This document shows, one piece after another, positions 8,956 through 19,342 of a DNA stretch of 64,000 nucleotides. The notes beneath the pieces were generated by a model. The model was given only the letters and a program-made list of their open reading frames with translations. It ran no database searches and was not told the DNA's origin. The position numbers and the translations under genes are program-made. The stretch is from Streptomyces calvus (GTDB lineage: Bacteria; Actinomycetota; Actinomycetes; Streptomycetales; Streptomycetaceae), in contig NZ_VCNP01000031.1 of the NCBI RefSeq assembly GCF_006782915.1, forward strand, positions 44,525-108,524. The letters run 5' to 3'. Within the stretch, counting starts at the first letter, position 1; each line of letters opens with the position of its first letter.

Positions 8956-9609
8956 CTACTGCTCGCGCTTCAGCGCCTCCAGCGCCCGCCCGGTGACCTC
9001 GTCGACGGCGCCCATCGCGGAGATGGTGACGACCAGGCCCTGCGCCTTGTAGTAGTCGATGATCGGCTCGGTCTGCGTGTGGTAGACCTCCAGCCGCGTC
9101 CGGACGGTCTCCTCGGAGTCGTCGTCGCGCTGGTACAGCTCACCGCCGCAGATGTCGCAGACACCGTCCTGCTTCGGCGGGCTGTACGTCGCGTGGAAGA
9201 CGTGCGCGGAGTCCTTGCGGCAGATCCGCCGACCGGCGATCCGCTTGACGACCTCTTCCTCGGGGGCTTCCAGGTCGAGGACCGCGTCCAGCGTGATGCC
9301 CTCGGTCGTCAGCAGCTCGTCCAGCGCCTCGGCCTGCGACACGTTGCGCGGGAAACCGTCCAGCAGGAAGCCGCCCTCGGCGTCGGGCTGCTCCATGCGG
9401 TCCTTGGCCATGGCGATGGTGACCTCGTCCGGAACCAGGTTGCCGGCGTCCATGTAGGACTTGGCGAGCTTCCCGAGCTCGGTCTGCCGGCTGATGTTGG
9501 CGCGGAACAGGTCGCCCGTGGAGATGTGCGGGATGCGCAGTTTCTCGGCAAGGCGGGTGGCCTGTGTGCCCTTCCCAGCACCCGGCGGCCCGACGAGGAC
9601 GATTCGCAT
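8956..9609 (-). CDS. adk: Adenylate kinase
   Basis: Adk interconverts ATP + AMP and 2 ADP. The 217-residue product has the P-loop GPPGAGKGTQ at residues 7-16, the AMP-binding ISTGDLFRA segment, FLLDGFPRN, and a LID domain of the long zinc type with cysteines (GRRICR, CDICG). The start ATG overlaps the secY stop by one base (TGATG), implying translational coupling in the secY-adk-map unit. Confidence 0.97.
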   Translation of the reverse strand: MRIVLVGPPGAGKGTQATRLAEKLRIPHISTGDLFRANISRQTELGKLAKSYMDAGNLVPDEVTIAMAKDRMEQPDAEGGFLLDGFPRNVSQAEALDELLTTEGITLDAVLDLEAPEEEVVKRIAGRRICRKDSAHVFHATYSPPKQDGVCDICGGELYQRDDDSEETVRTRLEVYHTQTEPIIDYYKAQGLVVTISAMGAVDEVTGRALEALKREQ

Positions 9610-10922
9610 CAGCGGAGGAACCCTTCGTAATTGCGCTGCTGGAGCTGGCTCTCGATCTGCTTCACCGTCTCGAGGCCCACACCCACGATGATCAGGATGC
9701 TGGTGCCGCCGAAGGGGAAGTTCTGGTTTGCCCCGAAACCAACCAACGCCATCGTCGGTACGAGAGCGATCAGACCCAAGTACAGCGAACCCGGCCAGGT
9801 GATCCGGTTGAGCACGTAGCTCAGGTACTCAGCGGTCGGTCGGCCAGCCCGGATGCCCGGGATGAAGCCACCATACTTCTTCATGTTGTCGGCGACTTCC
9901 TCGGGGTTGAAGGAGATCGCCACGTAGAAGAACGCGAAGAAAACGATGAGCAAGAAGTACAAGCTGACGTAAATCGGGTGGTCGCCCTTCACCAGGTGCG
10001 CCTCGATCCAGGTCTTCCAACCCGAGGTGCCGCTGGAGAACTGCGCGATGAGGGCCGGGATGTAGAGCAGCGACGAGGCGAAGATGACGGGAATCACACC
10101 CGCCTGGTTCACCTTGAGCGGGATGTACGTGGACGTACCGCCGTAGGAACGACGGCCGATCATGCGCTTCGCGTACTGGACGGGGATCCTGCGCTGCGCC
10201 TGCTCGACGAAGACGACCAGGCCGACCATGACCAGGCCCACGGCGATGACGGTGCCGAACTCGATCCAGCCGTCCGCGAGGCTGCCCTGCTCCTTGATGG
10301 CCCACAGGGCGGAGGGGAAGGTCGCGGCGATCGAGATGAACATCAGGATCGACATGCCGTTGCCGATGCCGCGGTCGGTGATGAGCTCACCGAGCCACAT
10401 GACGACGGCCGTACCGGCGGTCATGGTGATGACCATGGTGATGGTCACGAAGATCGACTGGTCCGGGACGATCTGGCTCGCGACCGGGCAGCCCTGGAAG
10501 AGGGCGCCGCTGCGGGCGGTGGCCACCAGGCCGGTACCCTGCAGGATGGCGAGCGCGACCGTCAGGTAACGGGTGTACTGCGTGATCTTCGCCGTGCCGG
10601 CCTGGCCCTCCTTCTTGAGGGCTTCCAGGCGCGGAATCACCACGGTCAGCAGCTGCAGAATGATGCTCGCCGTGATGTAGGGCATGATGCCCAGCGCGAA
10701 GACCGTGATCTGGAGCAGCGCGCCGCCACTGAACATGTTCACCAGACCGAAGAGGCCCTGGTTCGCCTGGGCCGCGTCGATACAGGTCTGGACGTTCCGG
10801 TAGTCGACACCCGGGATCGGGATGTGCGTACCGACCCGGTACACCACGATGATGCCGAGCGTGAAGAGCAGCTTCTTGCGCAGGTCGGGCGTCTTGAACG
10901 CCCGGGCGAACGCGGTGAGCAC
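9609..10922 (-). CDS. secY: Protein translocase subunit SecY
   Basis: SecY is the channel of the Sec translocon in the cytoplasmic membrane. The 437-residue product has ten predicted transmembrane segments, the family motif GIMPYITASIILQLLTVVIPRLEAL near residue 80 (lateral-gate region), and a second conserved block GIRAGRPTAEYLSYVLNRITW. The start is GTG. A strong hairpin separates it from rplO upstream, so it probably has its own promoter in the 244-bp gap. Confidence 0.97.
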   Translation of the reverse strand: MLTAFARAFKTPDLRKKLLFTLGIIVVYRVGTHIPIPGVDYRNVQTCIDAAQANQGLFGLVNMFSGGALLQITVFALGIMPYITASIILQLLTVVIPRLEALKKEGQAGTAKITQYTRYLTVALAILQGTGLVATARSGALFQGCPVASQIVPDQSIFVTITMVITMTAGTAVVMWLGELITDRGIGNGMSILMFISIAATFPSALWAIKEQGSLADGWIEFGTVIAVGLVMVGLVVFVEQAQRRIPVQYAKRMIGRRSYGGTSTYIPLKVNQAGVIPVIFASSLLYIPALIAQFSSGTSGWKTWIEAHLVKGDHPIYVSLYFLLIVFFAFFYVAISFNPEEVADNMKKYGGFIPGIRAGRPTAEYLSYVLNRITWPGSLYLGLIALVPTMALVGFGANQNFPFGGTSILIIVGVGLETVKQIESQLQQRNYEGFLR

Positions 10923-10977
10923 GGTGCCTCCTGCGACCCCCCGCGCAACTGCGTCAAGGGTGACGGTCTTGAGATTC

Positions 10978-11005
10978 CGACTAAGGACGATTACGTAACG
11001 GTCAA
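10978..11005 (-). promoter_or_regulatory. Putative secY promoter
   Basis: On the minus strand TTGACC is followed after 16 bp by TAGTCG, about 60 bp upstream of secY and downstream of the rplO terminator hairpin. The -10 lacks the final T, so the call is tentative. Confidence 0.35.
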
Positions 11006-11097
11006 CTGCCGCCCTGAGTGCCCCGCGTGGGGCGCCCGAGGTAATCGGGCAGCGCAGGCCACCTTACCGGCGAGACTGCCGCCCTAGGAACGACCAA

Positions 11098-11129
11098 CCG
11101 GGGATACCCCATTTGTGGGGTATCCCCGG
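11098..11129 (-). terminator. Strong hairpin between rplO and secY
   Basis: A perfect 14-bp stem (CCGGGGATACCCCA and its complement) encloses a 4-base loop, 37 bp past the rplO stop. Even without a long T-tract it is one of the strongest hairpins in the ribosomal block and should split the spc operon from secY-adk-map. Confidence 0.8.
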
Positions 11130-11166
11130 TCGGGATCGCTCTACGTCATCGAGACACCTGACGGGG

Positions 11167-11622
11167 TCAGACGAGCTCGGTGACGGTACCGCCGGCGGCG
11201 GTGATCTTCTCCTTGGCGGAGCCGGAGACGGCGTCGACCGTCACCTGCAGCGCCACGGAGATCTCGCCCTGGCCCAGGACCTTGACGAGGCTGTTCTTGC
11301 GCACGGCACCCTTGGCGACCAGGTCCTCGACCGTGACCTCTCCGCCCTCGGGGTAGAGGGAGGCGAGCTTGTCCAGGTTGACGACCTGGTACTCGGTCTT
11401 GAACGGGTTCTTGAAGCCCTTCAGCTTCGGGAGGCGCATGTGCAGCGGCATCTGGCCACCCTCGAAGCGCTCCGGAACCTGGTAACGGGCCTTGGTGCCC
11501 TTCGTACCACGACCGGCCGTCTTACCCTTCGACGCCTCACCACGACCGACACGGGTCTTGGCGGTCTTGGCGCCCGGGGCGGGACGGAGGTTGTGGATCT
11601 TGAGCGGGTTGTTCTCCGCCAT
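11167..11622 (-). CDS. rplO: 50S ribosomal protein L15
   Basis: L15 is a late-assembly protein that threads into 23S rRNA. The 151-residue product begins with the Gly/Arg/Lys-rich extension [20 protein letters not shown] and continues [14 protein letters not shown], then a globular half with [20 protein letters not shown] and the C-terminal [15 protein letters not shown]. It follows rpmD by 2 bp and is the last gene before the terminator hairpin. Confidence 0.97.
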   Translation of the reverse strand: MAENNPLKIHNLRPAPGAKTAKTRVGRGEASKGKTAGRGTKGTKARYQVPERFEGGQMPLHMRLPKLKGFKNPFKTEYQVVNLDKLASLYPEGGEVTVEDLVAKGAVRKNSLVKVLGQGEISVALQVTVDAVSGSAKEKITAAGGTVTELV

Positions 11623-11624
11623 GA

Positions 11625-11807
11625 TCAGTCGACCTCCTCGACCGTCACGAGGTGGCGGACGGTGTGCACCATGCCGCGGAACTCGGGGCGGTCCTCCTTG
11701 ACGACCACGTCGTTGACCTTCTTCAGGCCAAGCGAACGCAGGGTGTCACGGTGGTTCTGCTTGCTGCCGATGTAGGACTTGACCTGCGTGATCTTGAGCT
11801 GCGCCAT
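11625..11807 (-). CDS. rpmD: 50S ribosomal protein L30
   Basis: The 60-residue L30 reads [20 protein letters not shown], continues with the [13 protein letters not shown] block and ends [16 protein letters not shown]. Only 2 bp separate it from rpsE upstream and from rplO downstream, so all three are translated from one message. Length and order are standard for the spc operon. Confidence 0.96.
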   Translation of the reverse strand: MAQLKITQVKSYIGSKQNHRDTLRSLGLKKVNDVVVKEDRPEFRGMVHTVRHLVTVEEVD

Positions 11808-11809
11808 GA

Positions 11810-12415
11810 TCACACACCCGCCCCGGCACGCGCACGGAGAAGAGCCGCGGGGGCGACGTCCTCGAGCGGCAGACCACGGCGGGCCGCGATCTCCTCGGGA
11901 CGCTGCAGGCCCTTGAGGGCCTCCACGGTCGCGTGCACGATGTTGATGGCGTTGTCGGAGCCGAGCGACTTCGACAGCACGTCGTGGATACCGGCGCACT
12001 CGAGCACGGCGCGCACCGGACCACCGGCGATCACACCGGTACCGGGCGACGCGGGCTTGAGCAGCACGACGCCGGCAGCCTTCTCACCCTGGATCGGGTG
12101 CGGGATGGTGCCCTGGATACGCGGGACCTTGAAGAAGTGCTTCTTGGCCTCCTCAACGCCCTTGGCGATGGCGGCCGGCACCTCCTTGGCCTTGCCGTAT
12201 CCGACACCCACGGTGCCGTCACCGTCGCCCACCACGACCAGCGCGGTGAAGCTGAAGCGACGACCACCCTTCACAACCTTGGCGACGCGGTTGATCGCGA
12301 CGACGCGCTCAACGTACGCGGTCTTCTCGGCGGCAGCTGCGCCGCCGTCACGGCCCTTCCGGTCCCGCCGCTCGCCGCCACCGGCACCGCCACCGCGGCG
12401 CTGGGGTCCAGCCAT
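11810..12415 (-). CDS. rpsE: 30S ribosomal protein S5
   Basis: S5 is at the mRNA entry side and influences decoding accuracy. The 201-residue product has a Gly/Arg-rich N-terminal extension of about 30 residues, then the double-stranded-RNA-binding-like domain with [21 protein letters not shown] and [14 protein letters not shown], and the C-terminal domain with [20 protein letters not shown]. It lies 41 bp after rplR. Confidence 0.97.
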   Translation of the reverse strand: MAGPQRRGGGAGGGERRDRKGRDGGAAAAEKTAYVERVVAINRVAKVVKGGRRFSFTALVVVGDGDGTVGVGYGKAKEVPAAIAKGVEEAKKHFFKVPRIQGTIPHPIQGEKAAGVVLLKPASPGTGVIAGGPVRAVLECAGIHDVLSKSLGSDNAINIVHATVEALKGLQRPEEIAARRGLPLEDVAPAALLRARAGAGV

Positions 12416-12456
12416 TGGAATTACCTCTCTCTGTTTCCGCTAGCTACGGAACCGGC

Positions 12457-12840
12457 TCAGAACTTCAGACCGGCTTCGCGGGCGGCGTCCGCCAGAGCGG
12501 CGATGCGCCCGGCGTACTGGTTGCCACCACGGTCGAACACGACGGCCTCGACACCGGCGGCCTTGGCGCGCTCGGCGACCAGGGCGCCGACCTGCTTGGC
12601 CTGCGTGGACTTGTCGCCCTCGCCGCCGCGGATCGACGCGTCCAGGGTGGACGCCGACGCCACGGTGTGGCCCTTCAGGTCGTCGATCACCTGCGCCACG
12701 ATGTGGCGGTTGGAACGAGTCACGACCAGGCGAGGACGCTCGGCGGTGCCGGCGACCTTCTTGCGGATCCGGATGTGACGACGCTTGATCGCAGCACGCT
12801 TGTAGGCGTCGCCCTTGAGGATCTTCTGCCCGTATGCCAT
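12457..12840 (-). CDS. rplR: 50S ribosomal protein L18
   Basis: L18 binds 5S rRNA with L5 and L25. The 127-residue product has the basic N-terminus ([20 protein letters not shown]), [20 protein letters not shown] and the C-terminal [26 protein letters not shown]. It is 3 bp after rplF, tightly coupled. Confidence 0.97.
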   Translation of the reverse strand: MAYGQKILKGDAYKRAAIKRRHIRIRKKVAGTAERPRLVVTRSNRHIVAQVIDDLKGHTVASASTLDASIRGGEGDKSTQAKQVGALVAERAKAAGVEAVVFDRGGNQYAGRIAALADAAREAGLKF

Positions 12841-12843
12841 GGC

Positions 12844-13383
12844 TTACTTACCCGCCTTTCCGACCTTGCGGCGGATGACTTCGCCCTCGTACTTGACGCC
12901 CTTGGCCTTGTACGGGTCGGGCTTGCGCAGCTTGCGGATGTTGGCCGCAACCTCGCCGACCTTCTGCTTGTCGATGCCCTCGACCGAGAAGCGGGTGGGG
13001 CTCTCCACCTTGAAGGTGATGCCCTCGGGCGCCTCGACCGTGATCGGGTGGCTGTAGCCGAGGGAGAACTCCAGGTTCGAACCCTTGGCGACAACGCGGT
13101 AACCGACACCGCTGATCTCGAGCTTCTTCACGTAACCCTGGGTCACGCCGGTGATCATGTTCGCCACCAGCGTGCGGGACAGGCCGTGCAGGGCCTTGTT
13201 CTGACGCTCGTCGTTGGGGCGGGTGACGTTCAGAACGCCGTCCTCACCCTTGGCGATCTCGATCGGCGCCACGACGGTGTGGGTCAGCGAGCCCTTGGGG
13301 CCCTTGACCGCGACCGTACGGCCGTCGATGGTGACGTCCACGCCGGCGGGAACCGCGATGGGGAGCTTGCCGATGCGCGACAT
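12844..13383 (-). CDS. rplF: 50S ribosomal protein L6
   Basis: L6 lies near the factor-binding site of the 50S subunit. The 179-residue protein has two similar domains. It starts [20 protein letters not shown] and ends with the family signature [25 protein letters not shown]. It follows rpsH by 24 bp. Confidence 0.97.
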   Translation of the reverse strand: MSRIGKLPIAVPAGVDVTIDGRTVAVKGPKGSLTHTVVAPIEIAKGEDGVLNVTRPNDERQNKALHGLSRTLVANMITGVTQGYVKKLEISGVGYRVVAKGSNLEFSLGYSHPITVEAPEGITFKVESPTRFSVEGIDKQKVGEVAANIRKLRKPDPYKAKGVKYEGEVIRRKVGKAGK

Positions 13384-13407
13384 AGCTGTTTCCTCCGTTC
13401 CCTTCCG

Positions 13408-13806
13408 CTACCAGACGTAGGCGAGGACTTCCCCACCCACGCCCTTCTTGCCGGCCTGCTTGTCGGTGAGGAGCCCGTGCGACGTGGAGATGATCGCCAC
13501 GCCGAGGCCGCCGAGCACCTTCGGCAGGTTGGTGGACTTCGCGTACACCCGGAGACCGGGCTTGGAGATCCGCTTGATGCCCGCGATGGAGCGCTCACGG
13601 TTGGGGCCGAACTTCAGCTCCAGGACGAGGTTCTTGCCGACCTCGGCGTCCTCGACCTTCCAGCCCGTGATGAAGCCCTCCTGCTGGAGGATCTCCGCGA
13701 TGTGCGACTTGATCTTCGAGTGCGGCATCGCCACGGAGTCGTGGTACGCCGAGTTCGCGTTCCGCAGACGCGTAAGCATGTCTGCGATCGGATCAGTCAT
13801 GGTCAT
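13408..13806 (-). CDS. rpsH: 30S ribosomal protein S8
   Basis: S8 is a primary 16S binder and, in E. coli, the translational regulator of the spc operon. The 132-residue product starts [18 protein letters not shown] and ends with [30 protein letters not shown] 13806 is preceded by GAAGG and gives the family length; frames further upstream add 15 unrelated residues. A 212-bp gap to rpsZ upstream is long for this operon and contains no gene. Confidence 0.97.
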   Translation of the reverse strand: MTMTDPIADMLTRLRNANSAYHDSVAMPHSKIKSHIAEILQQEGFITGWKVEDAEVGKNLVLELKFGPNRERSIAGIKRISKPGLRVYAKSTNLPKVLGGLGVAIISTSHGLLTDKQAGKKGVGGEVLAYVW

Positions 13807-14018
13807 GAATTGGCCTTCGGCCTCTCTCGCCGGGGTTTCCTGGTGCGCCATCCCTCTCCCCGATCCGAGACGGGACGGGTGCGGCGCGGTGGACCTACGG
13901 CGTAGTAAGTCGTACGGGCACGGCAGGTGCCCAACCCCGCAAGCCTAAGCCATGCGGAGCGGGCCTCCCGCCGTTCCCATTGCTTACCGAGAGCCCTGGG
14001 AGTCCGGAATTACCCGGA

Positions 14019-14204
14019 TTACCAGGAGCTCTTGGTCACGCCCGGCAGCTCGCCACGGTGAGCCATCTCACGAAGGCACACGCGGCACAGGCCGAACTTG
14101 CGGTACACGGAGTGCGGACGACCGCAGCGCTGGCAGCGGGTGTAGCCACGCACACCGAACTTGGGCTTGCGAGCAGCCTTCGCGATGAGAGCCTTCTTCG
14201 CCAT
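14019..14204 (-). CDS. rpsZ: 30S ribosomal protein S14 type Z (zinc-binding)
   Basis: The 61-residue product starts [20 protein letters not shown] and has two CxxC pairs (CQRC and CRVC), so it is the short zinc-binding S14. It is needed in the 30S head. It lies 5 bp after rplE. Streptomyces genomes often carry a zinc-free S14 elsewhere, controlled by zinc; this copy is the constitutive operon form. Confidence 0.96.
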   Translation of the reverse strand: MAKKALIAKAARKPKFGVRGYTRCQRCGRPHSVYRKFGLCRVCLREMAHRGELPGVTKSSW

Positions 14205-14209
14205 CTCGC

Positions 14210-14767
14210 TCACGCCTCCTTGAACGGGAAGCCGAGGTGACGGAGAAGGGCGCGGCCCTCTTCGTCGTTGGTCGCCGTGGTGACCACGGTGATGTCCATA
14301 CCCCGGACACGGTCGATCTTGTCCTGGTCGATCTCGTGGAACATGACCTGCTCCGTGAGACCGAAGGTGTAGTTGCCACGGCCGTCGAACTGCTTGGGGG
14401 ACAGGCCGCGGAAGTCGCGGATGCGCGGCAGCGCGAGCGACAGGGTGCGGTCCAGGAACTCCCACATGCGGTCGCCACGGAGCGTGACGTGGGCACCGAT
14501 CGGCTGGCCCTCACGCAGCTTGAACTGCGCGATGGACTTGCGGGCCTTGGTGACGGCCGGCTTCTGACCGGTGATCGTGGTGAGGTCGCGGATGGCGCCC
14601 TCGATCAGCTTGGAGTCGCGGGCGGCGTCGCCCACACCCATGTTGACCACGATCTTGACGAGGCCGGGAACCTGCATGACGTTCTCGTAGGAGAACTCCT
14701 CACGCAGCTTGCCCGCGATCTCCTCGCGGTACTTCGTCTTCAGACGCGGAGTGGTGGTGGTCGTCAT
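14210..14767 (-). CDS. rplE: 50S ribosomal protein L5
   Basis: L5 contacts 5S rRNA and the P-site tRNA. The 185-residue protein has [19 protein letters not shown], the VVNMGVGDA motif, the block [23 protein letters not shown] and [24 protein letters not shown]. Its ATG overlaps the rplX stop by one base (TGATG). Confidence 0.97.
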   Translation of the reverse strand: MTTTTTPRLKTKYREEIAGKLREEFSYENVMQVPGLVKIVVNMGVGDAARDSKLIEGAIRDLTTITGQKPAVTKARKSIAQFKLREGQPIGAHVTLRGDRMWEFLDRTLSLALPRIRDFRGLSPKQFDGRGNYTFGLTEQVMFHEIDQDKIDRVRGMDITVVTTATNDEEGRALLRHLGFPFKEA

Positions 14768-15090
14768 CAGATGTCCTCACCCGTCCGCTTGGCAACGCGG
14801 ATCTTGTTGCCTTCGTCGTCGAAGCGGTAACCGACGCGGGTCACGACCTTCTGGCCGTCCTTCTCCACGACGAGCTGAACGTTGCTCACGTGGATCGGGG
14901 CCTCGGTGGTCACGATGCCGCCGGCCTGCGAACCGCGAGCGGTCGGACCGGCCTTCGTGTGCTTCTTGACCCGGTTGACACCCTCGACCAGGACACGGTC
15001 CTCGCGGGGGAAGGCCGCGATGACCTTGCCCTGCTTGCCCTTGTCCTTACCGGTGATGACCTGGACCAGGTCGCCCTTCTTGATCTTCAT
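14767..15090 (-). CDS. rplX: 50S ribosomal protein L24
   Basis: L24 starts large-subunit folding. The 107-residue product begins [20 protein letters not shown], a KOW-type motif, and ends [17 protein letters not shown] at 15096 overlaps the rplN stop (GTGA) and would add two residues; GGAGG upstream could serve either. I prefer the ATG because it gives the usual family N-terminus. Confidence 0.95.
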   Translation of the reverse strand: MKIKKGDLVQVITGKDKGKQGKVIAAFPREDRVLVEGVNRVKKHTKAGPTARGSQAGGIVTTEAPIHVSNVQLVVEKDGQKVVTRVGYRFDDEGNKIRVAKRTGEDI

Positions 15091-15092
15091 GC

Positions 15093-15461
15093 TCACAGCA
15101 CCTCCGGCGCGAGGGAGATGATCTTCATGAACTTCTTCTCGCGCAGCTCACGGCCCACGGGGCCGAAGATACGGGTGCCACGAGGGTCGCCGTCGTTCTT
15201 CAGAATGACGGCGGCGTTCTCGTCGAAGCGGATGTACGAGCCGTCCGGACGGCGGCGCTCCTTGACGGTGCGAACGATGACCGCCTTGACGACGTCACCC
15301 TTCTTCACGTTGCCACCGGGGATCGCGTCCTTGACGGTGGCGACGATGACGTCACCGATGCCCGCGTAGCGGCGACCGGAGCCACCGAGCACACGGATGC
15401 AAAGGATTTCCTTCGCACCAGTGTTGTCGGCGACACGCAGTCGCGACTCCTGCTGGATCAC
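15093..15461 (-). CDS. rplN: 50S ribosomal protein L14
   Basis: L14 forms an intersubunit bridge and contacts L19. The 122-residue protein starts with [20 protein letters not shown] (GTG start) and contains [20 protein letters not shown] and a C-terminal [16 protein letters not shown]. It lies 136 bp after rpsQ; that gap carries the hairpin at 15490-15527. Confidence 0.97.
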   Translation of the reverse strand: MIQQESRLRVADNTGAKEILCIRVLGGSGRRYAGIGDVIVATVKDAIPGGNVKKGDVVKAVIVRTVKERRRPDGSYIRFDENAAVILKNDGDPRGTRIFGPVGRELREKKFMKIISLAPEVL

Positions 15462-15489
15462 GTCTATCTCCTGTTTGTCTGCCGGTTCC

Positions 15490-15527
15490 CCGGGGGCCGC
15501 TCATCTGCTTGAGCGAACGGCCCCCGG
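15490..15527. repeat. Hairpin between rpsQ and rplN
   Basis: Arms CCGGGGGCCG and CGGCCCCCGG (10 bp) enclose an 18-base loop. There is no T-tract and genes of the operon continue, so it is likely a processing or attenuation element in the mRNA. Confidence 0.5.
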
Positions 15528-15597
15528 AGCCTGGCGGAACTGTCCTGCGAGGGATGCCCCGCAGGCGTACTTGTTGGAATTCCCTTGCGGGAATTGC

Positions 15598-15885
15598 CTA
15601 CTTGGCCTTCTCGAGGATCTCGACGACGCGCCAGTGCTTCGTCGCGGACAGCGGCCGGGTCTCCATCAGGAGGACGCGGTCGCCGACGCCGGCGGCGTTC
15701 TGCTCGTCGTGGGCCTTGAGCTTGCTCGTGCTGCGGATGACCTTGCCGTACAGCGCGTGCTTCTTGCGGTCCTCGACAGCGACGACGACGGTCTTGTCCA
15801 TCTTGTCGCTGACGACGATGCCCTCACGGGTCTTGCGGAAGCCCCGAGCCTCAGTGTTCGTCTCAGTCACGTTGTTCTCGCTCAT
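15598..15885 (-). CDS. rpsQ: 30S ribosomal protein S17
   Basis: S17 is an OB-fold 16S binder. The 95-residue product has an N-terminal acidic/polar extension ([15 protein letters not shown]), then [20 protein letters not shown] and [24 protein letters not shown]. The start ATG overlaps the rpmC stop by one base. Confidence 0.97.
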   Translation of the reverse strand: MSENNVTETNTEARGFRKTREGIVVSDKMDKTVVVAVEDRKKHALYGKVIRSTSKLKAHDEQNAAGVGDRVLLMETRPLSATKHWRVVEILEKAK

Positions 15886-16109
15886 CAGGCGTTCTCCACC
15901 GTTTCGATGCCCAGCTCACGCTCGCGCATCAGGGTGTAGATCCGCGCGATGTCCTTGCGGACCGCCTTCAGACGGCCATGGTTCTCGAGCTGACCGGTCG
16001 CCGCCTGGAAGCGGAGGTTGAACAGCTCTTCCTTGGCCTCGCGAAGCTTCGCCAGAAGCTCCTCGTTGCCCAGCTCGCGCAGCTCGGACGCCTTGGTACC
16101 GGCCGACAT
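15885..16109 (-). CDS. rpmC: 50S ribosomal protein L29
   Basis: L29 lies at the tunnel exit next to L23. The 74-residue product has the helical pair [20 protein letters not shown] and [20 protein letters not shown], then [21 protein letters not shown] 16109 overlaps the rplP stop (TGATG); a GTG three bases earlier is also possible. Confidence 0.96.
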   Translation of the reverse strand: MSAGTKASELRELGNEELLAKLREAKEELFNLRFQAATGQLENHGRLKAVRKDIARIYTLMRERELGIETVENA

Positions 16110-16528
16110 CACGCTTCACCTGCCTCGCGCTTGACGATCCGGCACTTCATCGGCAGCTTGTGGGCCGCACGGGTCAGCGCCTCACGGGCGATCTTCTCGT
16201 TGGGGTACGACAGCTCGAACATGACGCGTCCGGGCTTGACGTTGGCCACCCACCACTCCGGAGAACCCTTACCGGAACCCATGCGGGTCTCGGCGGGCTT
16301 CTTGGTGAGCGGGCGGTCCGGGTAGATGTTGATCCAGACCTTGCCGCCACGCTTGATGTGACGGGTCATCGCGATACGAGCCGCCTCGATCTGGCGGTTC
16401 GTGACGTACGCCGGGGTCATCGCCTGGATGCCGTACTCGCCGAACGCAACCTGCGTGCCACCCTTGGACATGCCGTTGCGCTTGGGGTGGTGCTGCTTGC
16501 GGTGCTTGACCCTACGGGGGATCAGCAT
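16109..16528 (-). CDS. rplP: 50S ribosomal protein L16
   Basis: L16 organises the A-site tRNA elbow region of 23S rRNA. The 139-residue product starts [19 protein letters not shown] and shows [22 protein letters not shown] and the signature [20 protein letters not shown]. It is 5 bp after rpsC. Confidence 0.97.
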   Translation of the reverse strand: MLIPRRVKHRKQHHPKRNGMSKGGTQVAFGEYGIQAMTPAYVTNRQIEAARIAMTRHIKRGGKVWINIYPDRPLTKKPAETRMGSGKGSPEWWVANVKPGRVMFELSYPNEKIAREALTRAAHKLPMKCRIVKREAGEA

Positions 16529-16533
16529 GTCGG

Positions 16534-17361
16534 TCAGGCCTCCGTTCCGGTGCTCTCAGCCGGAGCGGCAGCCGGAGCCTCGGCCTTGGGGGCCTCGGCA
16601 GCGGGAGCCTGCTGCGGCTTGCGACCGCGACCGCCACGCTCGCCACCGCGGCCACCACGGGCCGGGCGGTCAGCGCCACCACGGGCCGGGCGGTTGCCGG
16701 CGCGGGCGGCGGCGTTCTCGGCGCGGACCTCGGCGATGTTCTTGACGTCGCCCTTGTAGATCCAGACCTTCACACCGATGCGGCCGAAGGTCGTCTTGGC
16801 CTCGAAGAAGCCGTAGTCCACGTTCGCGCGGAGCGTGTGCAGGGGCACACGGCCCTCGCGGTAGAACTCCGAGCGGGACATCTCGGCGCCGCCGAGGCGG
16901 CCACCGCACTGGATCTTGATGCCCTTGGCGCCCGCCTTCATCGCCGACTGCATGCTCTTGCGCATGGCGCGGCGGAAGGAGACGCGGGAGGAGAGCTGCT
17001 CGGCGACGGCCTGGGCCACGAGCTGAGCGTCGGTCTCGGGGTTCTTGACCTCGAGGATGTTCAGCTGGACCTGCTTGCCGGTGAGCTTCTCGAGGTCGCC
17101 GCGGATGCGGTCGGCCTCGGCGCCACGGCGGCCGATGACGATGCCCGGACGCGCGGTGTGGATGTCCACACGCACACGGTCACGGGTGCGCTCGATCTCG
17201 ACCTTGGAGATGCCGGCGCGCTCCATGCCGGACGTCATCATCCGACGGATGGCGACGTCTTCCTTGACGTAGTCCTTGTACAGCTTGTCGGCGTACCAAC
17301 GCGACTTGAAGTCGGTCGTGACACCGAGCCGGAACCCGTGCGGGTTTACCTTCTGGCCCAT
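16534..17361 (-). CDS. rpsC: 30S ribosomal protein S3
   Basis: S3 forms part of the mRNA entry helicase site. The 275-residue protein has [14 protein letters not shown], a KH domain around residues 38-110 with [19 protein letters not shown], and the C-terminal domain with [20 protein letters not shown]. The last 55 residues are an Arg/Gly- then Ala/Pro/Glu-rich tail, an extension common in actinobacterial S3. The start overlaps the rplV stop by one base. Confidence 0.97.
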   Translation of the reverse strand: MGQKVNPHGFRLGVTTDFKSRWYADKLYKDYVKEDVAIRRMMTSGMERAGISKVEIERTRDRVRVDIHTARPGIVIGRRGAEADRIRGDLEKLTGKQVQLNILEVKNPETDAQLVAQAVAEQLSSRVSFRRAMRKSMQSAMKAGAKGIKIQCGGRLGGAEMSRSEFYREGRVPLHTLRANVDYGFFEAKTTFGRIGVKVWIYKGDVKNIAEVRAENAAARAGNRPARGGADRPARGGRGGERGGRGRKPQQAPAAEAPKAEAPAAAPAESTGTEA

Positions 17362-17708
17362 TACCGGGTTCCTTCCTTGCTGCTGACGACCACGGTGATG
17401 TGGCTGGTCCGCTTGCGGATCCGGTAGGCGCGGCCCTGGGCGCGCGGCCGGAACCGCTTCAGGGTCGGGCCCTCGTCGACGTAGGCCTCGGAAATGAAGA
17501 GGCTGTCGACATCGGTGTGGTCGTAGTTGTGCGCGGCGTTGGCAATGGCGCTGTCCAGCACCTTGCCGACCGGCACGCTCGCGGCCTGCGGGGCGAAACG
17601 CAGGACCGCCTGAGCCTCCGTGGCGTCCATGCCACGGATGAGGTCCACCACGCGGCGGGCCTTCATGGGCGTGACGCGGATGTACCGCGCCTGGGCCCTG
17701 GCTTCCAT
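17361..17708 (-). CDS. rplV: 50S ribosomal protein L22
   Basis: L22 lines the exit tunnel; its beta-hairpin is where macrolide-resistance changes occur. The 115-residue product begins [20 protein letters not shown] and includes the hairpin [20 protein letters not shown] and [11 protein letters not shown] 17708 has AAGGGA 7 bases upstream; the frame extends 8 codons further without a ribosome site. Confidence 0.96.
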   Translation of the reverse strand: MEARAQARYIRVTPMKARRVVDLIRGMDATEAQAVLRFAPQAASVPVGKVLDSAIANAAHNYDHTDVDSLFISEAYVDEGPTLKRFRPRAQGRAYRIRKRTSHITVVVSSKEGTR

Positions 17709-17753
17709 GGTTGTCCCTTCAGTGTCTGTCATTGGTCGTTTGCACCCCGCCTG

Positions 17754-18035
17754 CTAGCGGCGCTTCGACTTCCGGTCTTCCTTGACGTGGCCCCGGAAGG
17801 TGCGGGTCGGCGAGAACTCGCCGAGCTTGTGGCCGACCATCGACTCGGTGACAAACACCGGGATGTGGGTCTTGCCGTTGTGCACCGCGATCGTGTGGCC
17901 CAGCATCGCCGGGACGATCATCGAGCGGCGGGACCAGGTCTTGATGACGTTCTTGGTACCGGCTTCGTTCTGCGCGTCCACCTTCTTCATCAGGTGGTCG
18001 TCGACGAAGGGTCCCTTCTTCAAGCTACGAGGCAT
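17754..18035 (-). CDS. rpsS: 30S ribosomal protein S19
   Basis: S19 is in the 30S head near S13. The 93-residue product starts [19 protein letters not shown] and carries [20 protein letters not shown] and [16 protein letters not shown]. It lies 12 bp after rplB. Confidence 0.97.
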   Translation of the reverse strand: MPRSLKKGPFVDDHLMKKVDAQNEAGTKNVIKTWSRRSMIVPAMLGHTIAVHNGKTHIPVFVTESMVGHKLGEFSPTRTFRGHVKEDRKSKRR

Positions 18036-18047
18036 CTCAACCCGTCC

Positions 18048-18884
18048 TTAGCGCTTCTTGTTCGTCTTGCGGCGGCGGACGATGTACTTGTTCGACGCCT
18101 TCTTGGGCGAACGAGTACGGCCTTCCTTCTTGCCCCACGGGGACACGGGGTGACGACCACCGGAGGTCCGGCCCTCACCACCACCGTGCGGGTGGTCAAC
18201 CGGGTTCATGACGACACCACGGACGGTCGGGCGGACGCCCAGCCACCGCTTACGGCCGGCCTTGCCCCAGTTGATGTTGCTCTGCTCGGCGTTGCCGACC
18301 TCGCCGACGGTGGCGCGGCAGCGGACGTCGACCAGGCGGATCTCGCCGGACGGCATGCGCAGGTGGGCCATCTGGCCCTCCTTCGCGAGCAGCTGCACCG
18401 AGGCGCCGGCGGAGCGGGCGAACTTCGCGCCGCCGCCGGGACGCAGCTCGATGGCGTGCAGCGTCGTACCGACCGGGATGTTGCGCAGGGCGAGGTTGTT
18501 GCCCGGCTTGATGTCGGCCCCGGGACCGTTCTCGACGCGGTCGCCCTGGTTCAGGCCACGCGGCGCGAGGATGTAGCGCTTCTCGCCGTCCGCGTAGTGC
18601 AGGAGCGCGATGCGCGCGGTGCGGTTGGGGTCGTACTCGATGTGCGCGACCTTCGCCGGCACGCCGTCCTTGTCGTGACGACGGAAGTCGATCACTCGGT
18701 AGGCGCGCTTGTGGCCACCGCCCTGGTGGCGGACGGTCACACGACCGGAATTGTTACGGCCGCCCTTGCTGTGCAGGGGACGGACCAGCGACTTCTCCGG
18801 CGTGGACCGCGTGACCTCGACGAAGTCGGCGACGCTGGAGCCACGACGGCCCGGAGTCGTCGGCTTGTACTTGCGGATACCCAT
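18048..18884 (-). CDS. rplB: 50S ribosomal protein L2
   Basis: L2 is needed for subunit joining and peptidyl transfer. The 278-residue protein has [33 protein letters not shown], and the C-terminal signature [20 protein letters not shown] with the conserved His important for peptidyltransferase activity. It lies 38 bp after rplW. Confidence 0.98.
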   Translation of the reverse strand: MGIRKYKPTTPGRRGSSVADFVEVTRSTPEKSLVRPLHSKGGRNNSGRVTVRHQGGGHKRAYRVIDFRRHDKDGVPAKVAHIEYDPNRTARIALLHYADGEKRYILAPRGLNQGDRVENGPGADIKPGNNLALRNIPVGTTLHAIELRPGGGAKFARSAGASVQLLAKEGQMAHLRMPSGEIRLVDVRCRATVGEVGNAEQSNINWGKAGRKRWLGVRPTVRGVVMNPVDHPHGGGEGRTSGGRHPVSPWGKKEGRTRSPKKASNKYIVRRRKTNKKR

Positions 18885-18922
18885 TTCTCAGTCCTCGTCC
18901 GATATCGAACGATCCTGACCGC

Positions 18923-19342
18923 TTACGCGGTCGGACCGCCGAAGATGTCGATACGGTCGCCCTCGGCGAGGGTCACGATCGCGCGCTTGGTCGCCGCACG
19001 CTGGCCGAAGCCGGTGCGGGTCCGCTTGCGCTTGCCGATGCGGTTGATCGTGTTGACCCCGGTGACCTTGACCGAGAAGACCGACTGCACGGCCTCCTTG
19101 ATCTGGGTCTTGTTGGAGCCCGGCGCGACGATGAACGTGTACTTGTTCTCGTCGATGAGCGCGTAGCTCTTCTCGGACACGACCGGCTTGATCAGGACGT
19201 CACGGGGGTCCGTGAACGCCTTGCTCGCCGGGGTGACGACGGTGTTCTTGCCCTCGGTGGCGTGGCGGCGGGCCTTCTTGAGGCGCGCCTCCTTCGCCTT
19301 CTTGGCCGCCTTGGAGGCGATGGAGGGGTGACGGGCAGCCAT
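18923..19342 (-). CDS. rplW: 50S ribosomal protein L23
   Basis: L23 at the tunnel exit docks trigger factor and SRP. The 139-residue protein has a basic N-terminal extension of about 40 residues ([20 protein letters not shown]), then the core [39 protein letters not shown] and [17 protein letters not shown]. The start ATG overlaps the rplD stop by one base. Confidence 0.97.
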   Translation of the reverse strand: MAARHPSIASKAAKKAKEARLKKARRHATEGKNTVVTPASKAFTDPRDVLIKPVVSEKSYALIDENKYTFIVAPGSNKTQIKEAVQSVFSVKVTGVNTINRIGKRKRTRTGFGQRAATKRAIVTLAEGDRIDIFGGPTA

